Part shown: positions 35,416 through 46,285 of the stretch, piece by piece
Numbering within the stretch: the stretch's first letter is position 1
Layout: each line of letters begins with the position of its first letter
Source: Zobellella endophytica
Lineage (GTDB): Bacteria > Pseudomonadota > Gammaproteobacteria > Enterobacterales > Aeromonadaceae
Length of the DNA: 64,000 nt
Direction: 5' to 3'
NCBI RefSeq assembly: GCF_003012775.1
Contig: NZ_PXYG01000005.1
Span: forward strand, 106,889 to 170,888
Notes under the pieces: generated by a model
Told to the model about the DNA's origin: nothing
The model's input: only the letters and a program-made list of their open reading frames with translations
The model's database searches: none
Program-made: the position numbers and the translations under genes

Positions 35416-36720
35416 TTATCTGGCGGGAGGATGCAGCCGGGTGACCAGCCAGATCAGGGCCAGCACCGGCAGGCCGATGGCGGCGGAGCCGATAAAGAAG
35501 GAGGCGTATCCGTAAGAGTCCACCATGATACCGGAAAAGCCGGCAACGAACTTGGGTAACAGCATCATCACCGAACTGAACAGGGCATACTGGGTGGCGG
35601 AAAAGGCCACGTTGGTCAGGCCCGAAAGATAGGTGATAAAGGCGGCGGTGGCGATGCCGGCGCTGAGGTTGTCGAGGGAGATAATCAGCGTCAGCAGGGT
35701 GACATCGGCGCCCAGCCGGCTCATCAGGGCGAACAGCAGGTTGGTGCCGGCGGCGAGCAGGGCGCCCAGCATCAGGATGCGCAGGGTGCCGAAGCGGCTG
35801 ACCAGCAGGCCGCCCACCGCCGCGCCCACCAGCGTCATGATCACGCCGTAGACCTTGGTCACGGTGGCGATCTCCGACTTGCTGAAGCCCATGTCCACGT
35901 AGAAGGGGTTGGCCATCACCCCCATCACCACGTCGGAGATGCGGTAGCAGGCGATCAGCGCCAGGATCAGCAGCGCCTGTTTGCCGAAGCGCTGGAAGAA
36001 CTCGACGAAGGGGGCGACCACGGCGCTCCTGCCGAAGGCGGCGAGCCCGGCCAGCGGCGCCGGCCAGCCTCGCGCCACCAGTTGCCGGCGATGGGCCGCC
36101 TGGGCCTGTTCCTGCCCGGACAGATCCACCTCCGGCTCGTGCAGCAGCAGGCAGGTAATCACCCCCACCAGCATACAGGCCATCATCGTCAGGTAGGCGG
36201 CTCGCCAGCCCGCCGGATCGTAGCCCAGATCCGAGCCGGCCCAGGCGGCCACCGCCAGGGCGCCGGCGCCGGCCATGATCATCGCCAGCCGGTAACCGGT
36301 CATGTAGGCGGCGGCCAGGGCACCCTGCAGACGTTCCGGGGCCGACTCGATACGATAGGCGTCGATGACGATGTCCTGGGTAGCGGAGGCGAAGGCCACC
36401 GCCAGGGCGAACAGCGCCAGGCTGACCAACTGGGTGGTGGGGTCGGAAAACGCCATGCCCGCCAGGGAGGCCATGATCACCAGCTGGGAGCACAGCATCC
36501 AGCTGCGTCGCCGCCCCATCCTGCGCGACAGCCAGGGCAGGGGAAGCCGGTCGACCAGGGGCGACCACAGCCATTTCACCCCGTAGGCCAGTGCCACCCA
36601 ACTGAAAAAGCCGATGCTGGTGCGGCTGACCCCGGCTTCGCGCAGCCAGAACGACAGGGTACCGAACACCAGCAACAGGGGCAGGCCGGAAGAAAAGCCC
36701 AGCGCAAACAGGGTCAGCAC
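35416..36720 (-). CDS. ampG: AmpG-like muropeptide permease (MFS)
   Basis: A protein of at least 434 residues with 12-14 membrane helices, matching the AmpG permease that returns GlcNAc-anhydroMurNAc peptides to the cytosol. Segments FALGFSSGLPLLLVFGTLSFWLREAGVS and VDRLPLPWLSRRMGRRRSW are typical. The shown start is GTG 36720, but it may not be real: the frame stays open up to the ppiA stop and encodes LKLQQNLSLYAERRVL, which looks like the family's N-terminus; only CTG or ATC codons are available there. It follows ppiA directly, and yajG lies just upstream, as near E. coli ampG. Confidence 0.9.
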   Translation of the reverse strand: MLTLFALGFSSGLPLLLVFGTLSFWLREAGVSRTSIGFFSWVALAYGVKWLWSPLVDRLPLPWLSRRMGRRRSWMLCSQLVIMASLAGMAFSDPTTQLVSLALFALAVAFASATQDIVIDAYRIESAPERLQGALAAAYMTGYRLAMIMAGAGALAVAAWAGSDLGYDPAGWRAAYLTMMACMLVGVITCLLLHEPEVDLSGQEQAQAAHRRQLVARGWPAPLAGLAAFGRSAVVAPFVEFFQRFGKQALLILALIACYRISDVVMGVMANPFYVDMGFSKSEIATVTKVYGVIMTLVGAAVGGLLVSRFGTLRILMLGALLAAGTNLLFALMSRLGADVTLLTLIISLDNLSAGIATAAFITYLSGLTNVAFSATQYALFSSVMMLLPKFVAGFSGIMVDSYGYASFFIGSAAIGLPVLALIWLVTRLHPPAR

Positions 36721-36780
36721 CCGCCGTTCGGCGTAGAGCGACAGGTTCTGCTGCAGTTTCAGCGTCAGGGCCTTGATGGT

Positions 36781-37341
36781 TTATTCCCCCGCGTCCAGCC
36801 GGCGTACCTGCTGTAGTATGATGGGCAGTTGCGGCACGTCCCTGGCCCGCAACTGCATGTTCATGCCGGTGGGTACCGCCGCCATACGTGCCAGCACCTC
36901 TTCCCCGGCCACCACCCTGCCGAACACCGTGTAACCGGCCTGGCGCCCGGCGTCCAGTGCCGGGTTGTCGCTCAGGTTGATGTAGAACTGGCGGGTGGCG
37001 CTGTCGGGATCCCGGGTGCGGGCCATGGCGATGGTGCCGCTGAGGTTGGACAGGCCGTTGCCCGATTCATTCACCACCGGCGCGTAGTTGGGCAGGGGAA
37101 CGAAATCGGTGTCGAAACCGCCGCCCTGTACCACGAACCCGGGGATCAGCCGGTGGAACAGGCTGCCGGCGTAGCTGCCGTCGTCCACGTAGCGCAGGAA
37201 GTTGGCCACGGTGGCCGGGGCCGCCTGCTCGTCGAGCTCGATTTCCAGCCGGCCCATGCTGGTTTCCAGCTCGACCCGGGGGCCGGCCAGCGCGGCGGTG
37301 GCGGCCAGCAGGCCGGCCAGGAGCAACAGGATATGTTTCAT
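36781..37341 (-). CDS. ppiA: Periplasmic cyclophilin-type peptidyl-prolyl isomerase
   Basis: A 186-residue cyclophilin with a signal peptide (MKHILLLLAGLLAATAALA), so probably periplasmic. Core motifs are YVDDGSYAGSLFHRLIPGFVVQGGGF and AMARTRDPDSATRQFYINL, with the catalytic Arg in FHRL and the FYINL strand. It probably aids folding of exported proteins. It sits between yajG and ampG, starting immediately after the yajG stop (TAAATG), which differs from the E. coli order in which yajG and ampG are adjacent. Confidence 0.92.
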   Translation of the reverse strand: MKHILLLLAGLLAATAALAGPRVELETSMGRLEIELDEQAAPATVANFLRYVDDGSYAGSLFHRLIPGFVVQGGGFDTDFVPLPNYAPVVNESGNGLSNLSGTIAMARTRDPDSATRQFYINLSDNPALDAGRQAGYTVFGRVVAGEEVLARMAAVPTGMNMQLRARDVPQLPIILQQVRRLDAGE

Positions 37342-37920
37342 TTAGTTACCATTGATAAAGTTCTGCACGTCGCGGTCGGCCAGCATGTCCTGCACCATCA
37401 GCGACAGCTGCTTGTTCAGGGCTTCCTTCACCTTGTCCAGCTCCGGATGCAGGCGACCGGGGAATTCTTCCTGGGCGCTGCGGCGATACTGCTTGGTGAT
37501 GCGGCGGCCGTCCCGCTCCAGGGTGAGCTGCATGCGCAGCTGCTGCACCACGTCGTAGCTGATATGGCCGCGGATCACCCGCGCCAGCACCTCCTGCAGT
37601 TCGAGCTGCACCCGGGTGTTGGCGCCCTGCTCGACGAAGGCGCCCTGGGTGCTCAGCCCCTGGGCCAGGGCCTGCTCCAGCTGCACCTTGAGGTTGTTGC
37701 TGGCGCCCACCACCACCGGCGACTTGCCGGCCTGCTCGATCTGGATGACGTAGTCGTTGGCCCGGGCGTCCTGGCTGCCGAGGGCGACGGACTGGCCCCG
37801 GTAGACGCCGCCGCCCACCTGGGCGGACGGGCTGACGTCGACGGCGATGGGGTAATAGCTGGCGCAGGCACTCAGGCCGAGAAGCAGTGCGGCACCGGTC
37901 AACCATTTGATGGCATTCAT
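37342..37920 (-). CDS. yajG: YajG family lipoprotein
   Basis: A 192-residue lipoprotein with signal sequence and lipobox LSAC at residues 16-19. The mature part begins ASYYPIAVDVSPSAQVG and matches the YajG family. Its role is unclear; the gene is commonly next to ampG and bolA, as it is here, where bolA lies 1.9 kb away on the opposite strand. It is the first gene of yajG-ppiA-ampG; rlmG lies 12 bp upstream on the same strand and could be cotranscribed. Confidence 0.9.
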   Translation of the reverse strand: MNAIKWLTGAALLLGLSACASYYPIAVDVSPSAQVGGGVYRGQSVALGSQDARANDYVIQIEQAGKSPVVVGASNNLKVQLEQALAQGLSTQGAFVEQGANTRVQLELQEVLARVIRGHISYDVVQQLRMQLTLERDGRRITKQYRRSAQEEFPGRLHPELDKVKEALNKQLSLMVQDMLADRDVQNFINGN

Positions 37921-37932
37921 GGATAGCGTTCC

Positions 37933-39069
37933 TTAAGGGGTTTTAATGGCTCTCAGGATAACGAATTTCCGGTTCGATGCCACTACCCGCTGGTTGCCGA
38001 AGAGGCGTTTCAGCTTCTGATGGTAATCGAGGTGGCGGTTGGCCACCAGCAGCAGCTCGCCGCCCCGGCGCAGCACCCGCCTGGCGTCCACGAACATCTG
38101 CCAGGCGACATGGTCGGTAATGGCCTGCTGCTGGTGGAAGGGCGGGTTGCACAGCACCAGATCGGCACTGTCCGGCGCCACCCCGTCGAGACAGTTATTG
38201 ACCATGAAACGGGCCCGGGGCTCGGCCTCGGGCAGGTTGTGCTCGACGTTCAGTCGGGCGCTGGCGATGGCCATGTAGGATTCATCGACGAAGGTCACCC
38301 GGGCGTCGGGGTTGCGGGCCAGGGTGACCAGGCCCAGCACGCCGTTGCCGCAGCCCAGGTCGATAACCCGCCCGGGCCGGTTGGCGGGCAGGTGCTCGAG
38401 CATGAAGCGGGCGCCGATATCCAGGCTGGCGCGGGAAAACACGCTGGCGTGGTTGTGGATGCTGAAGCCGGTTCCCTCCAGCGGCCAGGCCAGCGTCGGG
38501 GTCGGCGGCGTCGGCACCCTGGCCGGATCCCGCCGGGCGAAGATCAGCCGGGCCTTTTTCCAGGCCAGGCTGGTACGGGTCGGCCCCAGGTACTGCTCGA
38601 ACAGCTCGAGGGTGGCGCTGTGGATGTCCCTGGCCTTGGCACCGGCGATGATCAGGGTGTCCGGGCTCGCCACCTGGCTCAGGCAGGCGAGCTGATGTTC
38701 CAGCATGGCGTTGGCCCTGGGCAGCTTGAGCAGCACCAGGCCCGGCTGCTCCGGCCAGTCGGACAGGCTGTTCAACGGCTGCCAGTCGGGATCCAGGCCG
38801 TTGTCACGGGCGTTGGCGGCCAGCGCCAGCTCCGCCACCCGGGAGTCGGTCATGCTGTAGGGGTGCAGGTGGTGGAGGCCCAGGGTGAGGGCGCCGAAGC
38901 CGTCGTTGAGGATAAGCAGCGGCGCCTCCCGGCTCCACTCCTGCGCCATCAGTTCGGTCATGATATATTCATCGGCGGCGTCCCAGGCCTGCAGTCCGTG
39001 CTGGGCGGTGCGGGGGTAACGGTGCAGCAGCAGCTCGCCGCCCCGGGGCAGGGGAAAGTGATGATTCAT
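37933..39069 (-). CDS. rlmG: 23S rRNA (guanine1835-N2)-methyltransferase
   Basis: A 378-residue SAM-dependent methyltransferase that modifies G1835 (E. coli G1835) in 23S rRNA. The N-terminal half is a degenerate, substrate-binding methyltransferase-like domain; the C-terminal half carries motif I VIDLGCGNGVLGLVTL and the N2-guanine motif NPPF in CNPPFHQQQA. Length matches RlmG (378 in E. coli). It is divergent from the alkB-like gene. Confidence 0.94.
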   Translation of the reverse strand: MNHHFPLPRGGELLLHRYPRTAQHGLQAWDAADEYIMTELMAQEWSREAPLLILNDGFGALTLGLHHLHPYSMTDSRVAELALAANARDNGLDPDWQPLNSLSDWPEQPGLVLLKLPRANAMLEHQLACLSQVASPDTLIIAGAKARDIHSATLELFEQYLGPTRTSLAWKKARLIFARRDPARVPTPPTPTLAWPLEGTGFSIHNHASVFSRASLDIGARFMLEHLPANRPGRVIDLGCGNGVLGLVTLARNPDARVTFVDESYMAIASARLNVEHNLPEAEPRARFMVNNCLDGVAPDSADLVLCNPPFHQQQAITDHVAWQMFVDARRVLRRGGELLLVANRHLDYHQKLKRLFGNQRVVASNRKFVILRAIKTP

Positions 39070-39129
39070 AACGCAATGGCTCTAGTCTGGCAAAAGAGCC
39101 ATTTTAACAGTTCGCGGAGGAAAAGCAGC

Positions 39130-39723
39130 ATGGTGCTATGGCCGTCCGAGCCGGAGTGGATCACCCTGACCCAGGGGCGGTTGCTGTGGTGGCCCGATGC
39201 CTTCGCCGCCGAGGCGGATGCCTGGTTCGCCCGCCTGCGGTGCGAGATCCCCTGGCAACAGCACCGCCTGCGGCTGTTCGGCCGCGAGCTTGACGAACCA
39301 CGTCTGTCCTGCTGGATGGGGGAGGCGGCGTACCGCTATTCCGGCCAGACCCGCGCGCCCGAGCCCTGGCATCCGCTGGTGGCGGAGATAGGCCGGCGAC
39401 TGGCCGAATTGTGCGGCCAGCCGTTCAACGGCGTACTGCTGAACCTGTACCGGGACGGCCGGGACAGCATGGGCTGGCACGCGGACGACGAGCCGGAACT
39501 CGGGGCCGAGCCGGTGATCGCCTCGGTCAGCCTGGGGGCCGCGCGCTGCTTTGTGTTGCGCCACCCCGGCAGTGGTGAGCGCCGCCGGCTCGAGCTCGGC
39601 CACGGCAGCCTGCTGGTGATGGCCGGCGAAATGCAGCATCATTGGCAGCATGCCCTGCCGAAAACGGCCGGCATCGACCGCCCCCGCATCAACCTGACCT
39701 TTCGCCGACTGGCGGTGGGATGA
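39130..39723 (+). CDS. AlkB-like Fe(II)/2-oxoglutarate dioxygenase
   Basis: A 197-residue dioxygenase of the AlkB family, which removes alkyl lesions from DNA or RNA by oxidative demethylation. The iron ligands His and Asp are in GWHADDEP, the second His is in LVMAGEMQHHWQHALP, and the 2-oxoglutarate-binding arginines are in RPRINLTFRRL. ATG 39130 is preceded by GGAGG 9 bp upstream. It lies between divergent rlmG and bolA. The form is nearer to the short ALKBH2-like group than to E. coli AlkB, which is inference from the TGVLLNLYRDGRDSMGWH-like core. Confidence 0.9.
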   Translation: MVLWPSEPEWITLTQGRLLWWPDAFAAEADAWFARLRCEIPWQQHRLRLFGRELDEPRLSCWMGEAAYRYSGQTRAPEPWHPLVAEIGRRLAELCGQPFNGVLLNLYRDGRDSMGWHADDEPELGAEPVIASVSLGAARCFVLRHPGSGERRRLELGHGSLLVMAGEMQHHWQHALPKTAGIDRPRINLTFRRLAVG

Positions 39724-39773
39724 GCGCAGGCGGCGGCCGGTCTTCAGAATCCATGGTTTATCAGGAGTCAATC

Positions 39774-40091
39774 ATGTCGATGCAATCCATCATCGAACAC
39801 AAGGTACGGGAGGCGCTGGCCCCCGAACACCTGGAAGTCATCAACGAGAGCTACATGCACCGGGTCGAGCCGGGTTCGGAAACCCATTTCAAACTGGTGG
39901 TGGTCAGCCCGGCCTTCGAGGGCCAGCGGCTGCTGGCCCGGCACCGGACCCTGAACACCCTGCTGGCCGACGAGCTGGCCGGGGGCGTTCATGCCTTGGC
40001 GCTGCACACCCTGACGCCGGCGGAGTGGCAGGCCAGGGGCGGGGTACCGGACAGCCCGAACTGCCGTGGCCAGGGCGGGATCTCCGCCTGA
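39774..40091 (+). CDS. bolA: BolA family protein
   Basis: A 105-residue protein, the same length as E. coli BolA. The segment EVINESYMHRVEPGSETHFKL and HALALHTLTPAEW are diagnostic. BolA affects cell shape and stress response and binds monothiol glutaredoxins with an iron-sulfur cluster; the conserved histidines are present. ATG 39774 follows CAGGAG. The order relative to yajG and ampG parallels E. coli, with the alkB-like and rlmG genes inserted. Confidence 0.95.
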   Translation: MSMQSIIEHKVREALAPEHLEVINESYMHRVEPGSETHFKLVVVSPAFEGQRLLARHRTLNTLLADELAGGVHALALHTLTPAEWQARGGVPDSPNCRGQGGISA

Positions 40092-40455
40092 GCCTTGTTA
40101 TCCCGGTTTGGCCGATTTGTTATGAGCCCGGGCGGCCCTGTTACGGGGCCGGCCACGGCCGCGGCTAACACTAAAGCACTATCTTCCTTTAAATATCATG
40201 GCCTTATTTTTGCTTGGCCGGATGACAGGCGAAGGAATTTTGCTGTGAAGCCCGCTAAATTTTGGTAATTGCCATGGCAGCGGCGCTTTTAAAAGTGCTA
40301 GAATTACGCGCCTTTTAAATCGGGCTGGATGTTACCGGAGTGTAATCGTGCTGTTGTCAGGGCGATGTCAGGCAAGCCGGTAGCGACTCATCAGCATGTT
40401 GTCATGTCCGACATGGCAAGTACCTGTCTTCCCCTAACAAGTAGTGCAAGTGAGT
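40092..40455 (+). promoter_or_regulatory. Control region of the nqr operon
   Basis: 364 bp without a gene. An extended -10, TGCTAGAAT (40296-40304), identical to that before ribH, is the best promoter candidate, giving a leader of about 145 nt. The leader has no obvious terminator or ORF. A TTTTAAAA palindrome lies just before the -10. Confidence 0.5.
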
Positions 40456-41799
40456 ATGATTACAATTAAAAAAGGACTGGACCTCCCAATCGCCGGGGCC
40501 CCAGAGCAAGTAATCTACGATGGTCCCGCCATCAAACGTGTTGCTACGCTGGGCGAGGAGTATGTGGGAATGCGCCCTACCATGTATGTCAAGGTAGAGG
40601 ACCGCGTTAAGAAAGGTCAGGTGATCTTCGAAGACAAGAAGAACCCTGGCGTCAAATTCACAGCTCCCGCCGCCGGTACAGTGGTTGAAATCAACCGTGG
40701 CGCCAAGCGTGTACTGCAATCCGTGGTGATTGCCGTCGACGACAGCGAAGAACAGATTACTTTCTCCAGGTACGCTCAAGCCGATTTGGCCAAACTGGAA
40801 CGTGACACCGTCAGAGAGCAGCTGGTTGAATCCGGCCTGTGGACCGCCCTGCGCACCCGCCCTTACAGCAAGGTGCCGGCCGTGGGCTCGGCCCCCCGCT
40901 CCATCTTCGTGACCGCCATGGACAGCAATCCGCTGTGCGCCCATGCCGAACTGATCATCAAGGAAAACGCCCAGGCGTTTACCGATGGCCTGCAGGTACT
41001 GAGCCGCCTGACCGACGGTCAGGTCAATGTGTGCAAGGGCGAAGGCAGCCTGCCCCAGGCGCCGGCCGGCAACATCAAGGAGCACGTGTTTGTCGGCGTG
41101 CATCCCGCCGGCCTGCCCGGTACCCATATCCACTTCATCGACCCCATAGTACCGGGCAAGGTGGTGTGGTACATCAACTACCAGGACGTGATCGCGGTCG
41201 GCAAACTGTTCACCACCGGTGAACTGCATACCGATCGGGTGGTGGCCCTGGGCGGCCCCGTGGTGCAGAAGCCCCGCCTGCTGCGCACCCGCATCGGCGC
41301 CTCCCTGGAGGAGCTGACCGCCGGCGAACTGCAGAACGGCGAGCACCGCATCATTTCCGGCTCCGTGCTGTCCGGCACCACCGCCAATGGTCCCCAGGCC
41401 TACCTGGGTCGTTACCATCTGCAGGTATCCGTGCTGGCCGAAGGCCGCGAGAAAGAATTCATGGGCTGGCTGGTGCCGGGCGCCAACAAGTTCTCCGTGA
41501 CCCGCGCCTACCTGAGTCACCTGACCAAGGGCAAGCTGTTCGACCTGACCACCTCCACCAACGGCTCCAGCCGTGCCATGGTGCCGATTGGCAACTATGA
41601 GCGGGTGATGCCGCTGGACATTCTGCCCACGCTGCTGCTGCGTGATCTGCTGTCCGGTGATACCGACAGCGCCCAGACCATGGGTTGCTTGGAGCTGGAT
41701 GAAGAAGATCTGGCGCTGTGTACCTATGTGTGCCCGGGCAAGTATGACTATGGTCCTGTCTTGCGTAGCTGTTTGACCAAGATAGAGCTGGAGGGCTAA
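40456..41799 (+). CDS. nqrA: Na+-translocating NADH:quinone reductase subunit A
   Basis: A 447-residue peripheral subunit on the cytosolic face of the NQR complex, thought to help in quinone binding. The N-terminus [23 protein letters not shown] and the segment [19 protein letters not shown] (biotinyl-like domain) are diagnostic. ATG 40456 is chosen over an ATG-like start 12 bp upstream because it gives the family N-terminus. First gene of nqrABCDEF-apbE-nqrM. The operon oxidises NADH, reduces ubiquinone and pumps Na+. Confidence 0.97.
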   Translation: MITIKKGLDLPIAGAPEQVIYDGPAIKRVATLGEEYVGMRPTMYVKVEDRVKKGQVIFEDKKNPGVKFTAPAAGTVVEINRGAKRVLQSVVIAVDDSEEQITFSRYAQADLAKLERDTVREQLVESGLWTALRTRPYSKVPAVGSAPRSIFVTAMDSNPLCAHAELIIKENAQAFTDGLQVLSRLTDGQVNVCKGEGSLPQAPAGNIKEHVFVGVHPAGLPGTHIHFIDPIVPGKVVWYINYQDVIAVGKLFTTGELHTDRVVALGGPVVQKPRLLRTRIGASLEELTAGELQNGEHRIISGSVLSGTTANGPQAYLGRYHLQVSVLAEGREKEFMGWLVPGANKFSVTRAYLSHLTKGKLFDLTTSTNGSSRAMVPIGNYERVMPLDILPTLLLRDLLSGDTDSAQTMGCLELDEEDLALCTYVCPGKYDYGPVLRSCLTKIELEG

Positions 41800-41802
41800 T
41801 AG

Positions 41803-43041
41803 ATGAGTCTGAAACAAACCCTGGAAAAGCTCGAACACCATTTCGAGCCGGGCGGCAAATACGAAAAGTTTTACGCCCTCTATGAGGCGGTGGCCACCGT
41901 GCTCTACACGCCGGGCCTGGTCACCCGCAATGCCGCGCACGTGCGCGACAGCATCGACCTCAAGCGCATCATGATCATGGTGTGGCTGTCGGTGTTCCCG
42001 GCTATGTTCTTCGGCATGTACAACACCGGCGGCCAGGCGATTGCCGCCCTGACCAGCATGTACAGCCCGGCGGAACTGGCTTCCGTGATCGACGGCAACT
42101 GGCGTTACGGTCTGGCGCAGAGCCTGGGGGCGACCCTGGGTGAAGGGGCCGGCTGGGGCAGCGAGATGCTGCTGGGCGCCATGTACTTCCTGCCCATCTA
42201 CCTGACCGTGTTCCTGGTCGGCGGTTTCTGGGAAGTGCTGTTCGCCTCGGTGCGCAAGCACGAGGTGAATGAAGGCTTCTTCGTGACCTCGGTGCTGTTC
42301 GCGCTGATCGTGCCCGCCACCCTGCCGCTGTGGCAGGCGGCCCTGGGCATCACCTTCGGTGTGGTCATGGCCAAAGAGATCTTCGGCGGTACCGGCAAGA
42401 ACTTCCTCAACCCGGCCCTGGCCGGTCGTGCCTTCCTGTTTTTCGCCTACCCGGCCGAGATTTCGGGTGACACGGTATGGACCGCGGTCGACGGCTTCTC
42501 CGGCGCCACCGCCCTGGGCCAGTGGGCCGCCGGCGGCCAGGCCGCGCTGATGGACGCCAACACCGGCTCCGTGATCAGCTGGATGGACGCCTTCATCGGC
42601 AACATCCAGGGCTCTATCGGTGAAGTCTCCACCCTGGCCATCCTGATCGGCGGCCTGTTCATCATCTACCTGGGCATCGCCTCCTGGCGCATCGTCGCCG
42701 GTGTGATGATCGGCATGGTAGCCACCGCGACCCTGTTCAACGTCATCGGCTCCGACACCAACGCCATGTTCTCCATGCCCTGGCACTGGCACCTGGTGCT
42801 GGGCGGCTTCGCCTTCGGCATGATGTTCATGGCCACCGACCCGGTGTCCGCTTCCTTTACCAACAAGGGTAAATGGTGGTACGGCGCGCTGATCGGCGTC
42901 ATGGTGGTGCTCATCCGCGTGGTGAACCCGGCCTTCCCCGAAGGCATGATGCTGGCCATCCTGTTCGCCAACCTGTTCGCTCCCTTGTTCGACCACTTCG
43001 TGGTGCAGGCCAATATCAAACGGAGGCTGGCTCGTGGCTAA
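41803..43041 (+). CDS. nqrB: Na+-translocating NADH:quinone reductase subunit B
   Basis: A 412-residue integral membrane subunit with about ten helices. It carries a covalently attached FMN on a threonine in the motif SGATALGQW, and part of the Na+ pathway. The N-terminal cytosolic segment [20 protein letters not shown] is typical. The stop overlaps nqrC by 8 bp. The FMN is attached by ApbE, encoded downstream. Confidence 0.97.
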   Translation: MSLKQTLEKLEHHFEPGGKYEKFYALYEAVATVLYTPGLVTRNAAHVRDSIDLKRIMIMVWLSVFPAMFFGMYNTGGQAIAALTSMYSPAELASVIDGNWRYGLAQSLGATLGEGAGWGSEMLLGAMYFLPIYLTVFLVGGFWEVLFASVRKHEVNEGFFVTSVLFALIVPATLPLWQAALGITFGVVMAKEIFGGTGKNFLNPALAGRAFLFFAYPAEISGDTVWTAVDGFSGATALGQWAAGGQAALMDANTGSVISWMDAFIGNIQGSIGEVSTLAILIGGLFIIYLGIASWRIVAGVMIGMVATATLFNVIGSDTNAMFSMPWHWHLVLGGFAFGMMFMATDPVSASFTNKGKWWYGALIGVMVVLIRVVNPAFPEGMMLAILFANLFAPLFDHFVVQANIKRRLARG

Positions 43042-43804
43042 GAAAGAAACTATCGGCAGAACCTTTGCCGTGATCGGCAGTTTGTGCCTGGTGTGCTCCA
43101 TCGTGGTATCCGGTGCGGCCGTCCTGCTGAAGCCGACCCAGCAGCGCAACCAGGCGCTGGACGTGCAGACCAACATCGTCGATGTGGCCGGCCTGGGCCG
43201 GACCAACGTTGCCGAAAACTACGAGCGCTTCATCGAAGCGCATCTGCTGGACCTGGAAACCGGCGAGTTCACCGAGCAGTCGGTGGCCGGCTACAACCAG
43301 CGTAATGCCGCCAAGGATCCGTCCACCAGCATCAGCCTGAGCACCGATCAAGATCCGGCCGGCATCCGCCGCCGCGCCAACCTGGCGCCGGTGTACCTGG
43401 CCAAGGACGAAAACGGCGAGCTCGACAGCATCATACTGCCGATGCACGGCCAGGGGCTGTGGTCCACCATGTACGCCTTCGTCGCCGTCGAGCCCGATGG
43501 CAACACCATCAAGGGCATCACCTACTACGAGCAGGGGGAAACCCCGGGACTGGGCGGTGAAGTGGAAAACCCGGCCTGGCGCGCCCAGTTCGTCGGCAAG
43601 AAGCTGTTCGACGACAACGGCGAGCCGGCGCTGCGGGTGATGAAAGGCGGTGCTCCGCAGGGTGCGCCCTCCAGTGTAGACGGCCTGTCCGGTGCTACCC
43701 TGACCTCCAACGGCGTGCAATATACCTTTGAATTCTGGCTGGGTCCGAAAGGCTTCGGTCCTTTCCTGGCCAAGGTTCGTGAAGGAGAGCTGAACAATGG
43801 CTGA
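43034..43804 (+). CDS. nqrC: Na+-translocating NADH:quinone reductase subunit C
   Basis: A 256-residue subunit with one N-terminal helix and a periplasmic FMN-binding domain. The covalent flavin site is the Thr of [11 protein letters not shown] near the C-terminus. [19 protein letters not shown] is a further family segment. It overlaps nqrB and nqrD by 8 bp each, so the three are translated together. Confidence 0.97.
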   Translation: MAKKETIGRTFAVIGSLCLVCSIVVSGAAVLLKPTQQRNQALDVQTNIVDVAGLGRTNVAENYERFIEAHLLDLETGEFTEQSVAGYNQRNAAKDPSTSISLSTDQDPAGIRRRANLAPVYLAKDENGELDSIILPMHGQGLWSTMYAFVAVEPDGNTIKGITYYEQGETPGLGGEVENPAWRAQFVGKKLFDDNGEPALRVMKGGAPQGAPSSVDGLSGATLTSNGVQYTFEFWLGPKGFGPFLAKVREGELNNG

Positions 43805-44429
43805 TAAAGCTGAAATGAAAAAGGTGCTGTTCGGGCCCATTATCGGCACCAACCCCATCGCCCTGCAGGTGCTGGGGGTATGCTCGGCCCTGGCGGTGAC
43901 CTCGCAGATGCAGACCGCGTTCGTGATGTCGCTGGCGGTGATCGCGGTAACGGCGTTTTCGAACCTGTTCATCTCGCTGATCCGCAACCAGATCCCGAAC
44001 TCGGTACGGATCATCGGCCAGATGGCGATCATCGCCTCCCTGGTTATCGTGGTGGACCAGATCCTCAAGGCCTATGCCTATGACATCTCCAAGCAGCTGT
44101 CGGTGTTCGTGGGCCTGATCATCACCAACTGTATCGTGATGGGTCGTGCCGAAGCCTATGCCATGAAGAGCCCGCCGCTGATGTCCTTCCTGGATGGTAT
44201 CGGCAACGGCCTGGGTTACGGCCTGATCCTGCTGGTGGTGGCGACCATTCGTGAGCTGTTCGGCTCCGGTACCTGGTTCGGCATCGAAATCCTGCCGCTG
44301 ATCAAGAACGGTGGCTGGTACCAGGCCAACGGCCTGTTGTTGTTGCCGCCGAGCGCCTTCTTTATCATCGGTGGTTTTATCTGGGTACTGCGTACCTACC
44401 GCCCCGAACAGGTGGAGGCGAAGGAGTAA
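43797..44429 (+). CDS. nqrD: Na+-translocating NADH:quinone reductase subunit D
   Basis: A 210-residue membrane subunit with six helices, homologous to NqrE and to Rnf[20 protein letters not shown] and [13 protein letters not shown] are diagnostic; the Cys in the latter helps hold the intramembrane 2Fe-2S cluster shared with NqrE. It begins inside the nqrC 3' end. Confidence 0.97.
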   Translation: MADKAEMKKVLFGPIIGTNPIALQVLGVCSALAVTSQMQTAFVMSLAVIAVTAFSNLFISLIRNQIPNSVRIIGQMAIIASLVIVVDQILKAYAYDISKQLSVFVGLIITNCIVMGRAEAYAMKSPPLMSFLDGIGNGLGYGLILLVVATIRELFGSGTWFGIEILPLIKNGGWYQANGLLLLPPSAFFIIGGFIWVLRTYRPEQVEAKE

Positions 44430-44432
44430 TCG

Positions 44433-45029
<597 letters not shown>

Positions 45030-45055
45030 ACCCAGTGACGGAAAAGGAATAATCG

Positions 45056-46279
45056 ATGGAAATCATTCTAGGTGTGGTCATGTTCACCGTGATCGTGCTG
45101 GTCCTGGTGAGCGTTATCCTGTTTGCCAAGTCCAGGCTGGTCGCGGAAGGGGATGTGACTATCAGCATCAACGATGATCCCGGAAAGGCGATCACCACCG
45201 GCGCCGGCGGCAAGCTGCTGGGCGCCCTGGCGGCCAACGGTATCTTCGTGTCTTCTGCCTGTGGCGGCGGTGGCTCCTGTGGCCAGTGCCGGGTGCGCAT
45301 TCTGGACGGCGGCGGTGAAATCCTGCCCACCGAGCTGGATCATATCTCCAAGCGCGAAGCGCGCCACGGCGAGCGTCTGTCTTGCCAGGTGAACGTCAAG
45401 CAGGACATGAAGATCGAGCTGCCGGAAGAAGTGTTCGGTATCAAGAAGTGGGATTGCGAAGTTATCTCCAACGATAACAAGGCGACCTTCATCAAGGAAC
45501 TCAAGCTGAAGATCCCCAACGGCGAAAGCGTGCCTTTCCGTGCCGGTGGCTACATCCAGATCGAGGCGCCGCCCCACCACGTCAAGTACAAGGACTTCGA
45601 CGTGCCCGAGGAATACCGGGAAGACTGGGACAAGTTCAAGATCTTCGAGCTGGAGTCCAAGGTAGACGAGGAAACCATCCGCGCCTACTCCATGGCCAAC
45701 TATCCGGAAGAAGAAGGCATCATTATGCTGAACGTGCGGATCGCGACCCCGCCGCCCAGCAACTGGACCGCGCCTCCGGGCAAGATGTCGTCCTACATCT
45801 GGTCCCTTAAGCCCGGCGACAAGGCTACCATTTCCGGTCCCTTCGGCGAGTTCTTCGCCAAGGACACCGATGCCGAGATGGTGTTCATCGGCGGCGGTGC
45901 CGGCATGGCGCCGATGCGTTCGCACATCTTCGACCAGCTCAAGCGCCTGAACTCCAAGCGCAAGATCAGCTTCTGGTACGGTGCCCGCTCCAAGCGCGAG
46001 ATGTTCTATGTGGAAGACTTCGACGGCCTGCAGGAGCAGTGCGACAACTTCCAGTGGCACGTGGCCCTCTCCGATCCCCAGCCCGACGACAACTGGACCG
46101 GTTACACCGGCTTCATCCACAACGTGCTGTTCGAGAACTATCTGCGGGATCACGAAGCCCCCGAGGATTGCGAGTACTACATGTGTGGTCCGCCGGTGAT
46201 GAATGCTGCGGTGATCAACATGCTCAAGAACCTGGGCGTGGAAGACGACAACATTCTGCTGGATGACTTTGGTGGTTAA
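45056..46279 (+). CDS. nqrF: Na+-translocating NADH:quinone reductase subunit F
   Basis: A 407-residue entry subunit. One N-terminal helix is followed by a [2Fe-2S] ferredoxin domain ([13 protein letters not shown], plus the fourth Cys in RLSCQV), an FAD domain (RAYSMANYP) and an NADH domain ([23 protein letters not shown]). It takes electrons from NADH into the complex. The upstream gap is 26 bp with AAAAGGAAT. apbE starts 6 bp after its stop. Confidence 0.97.
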   Translation: MEIILGVVMFTVIVLVLVSVILFAKSRLVAEGDVTISINDDPGKAITTGAGGKLLGALAANGIFVSSACGGGGSCGQCRVRILDGGGEILPTELDHISKREARHGERLSCQVNVKQDMKIELPEEVFGIKKWDCEVISNDNKATFIKELKLKIPNGESVPFRAGGYIQIEAPPHHVKYKDFDVPEEYREDWDKFKIFELESKVDEETIRAYSMANYPEEEGIIMLNVRIATPPPSNWTAPPGKMSSYIWSLKPGDKATISGPFGEFFAKDTDAEMVFIGGGAGMAPMRSHIFDQLKRLNSKRKISFWYGARSKREMFYVEDFDGLQEQCDNFQWHVALSDPQPDDNWTGYTGFIHNVLFENYLRDHEAPEDCEYYMCGPPVMNAAVINMLKNLGVEDDNILLDDFGG

Positions 46280-46285
46280 ACACTG

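Noticed and set aside
40402..43206. Minus-strand open frame of 934 codons opposite nqrA and nqrB
   Set aside because: Shadow frame; composition is typical of the antisense of GC-rich codons.
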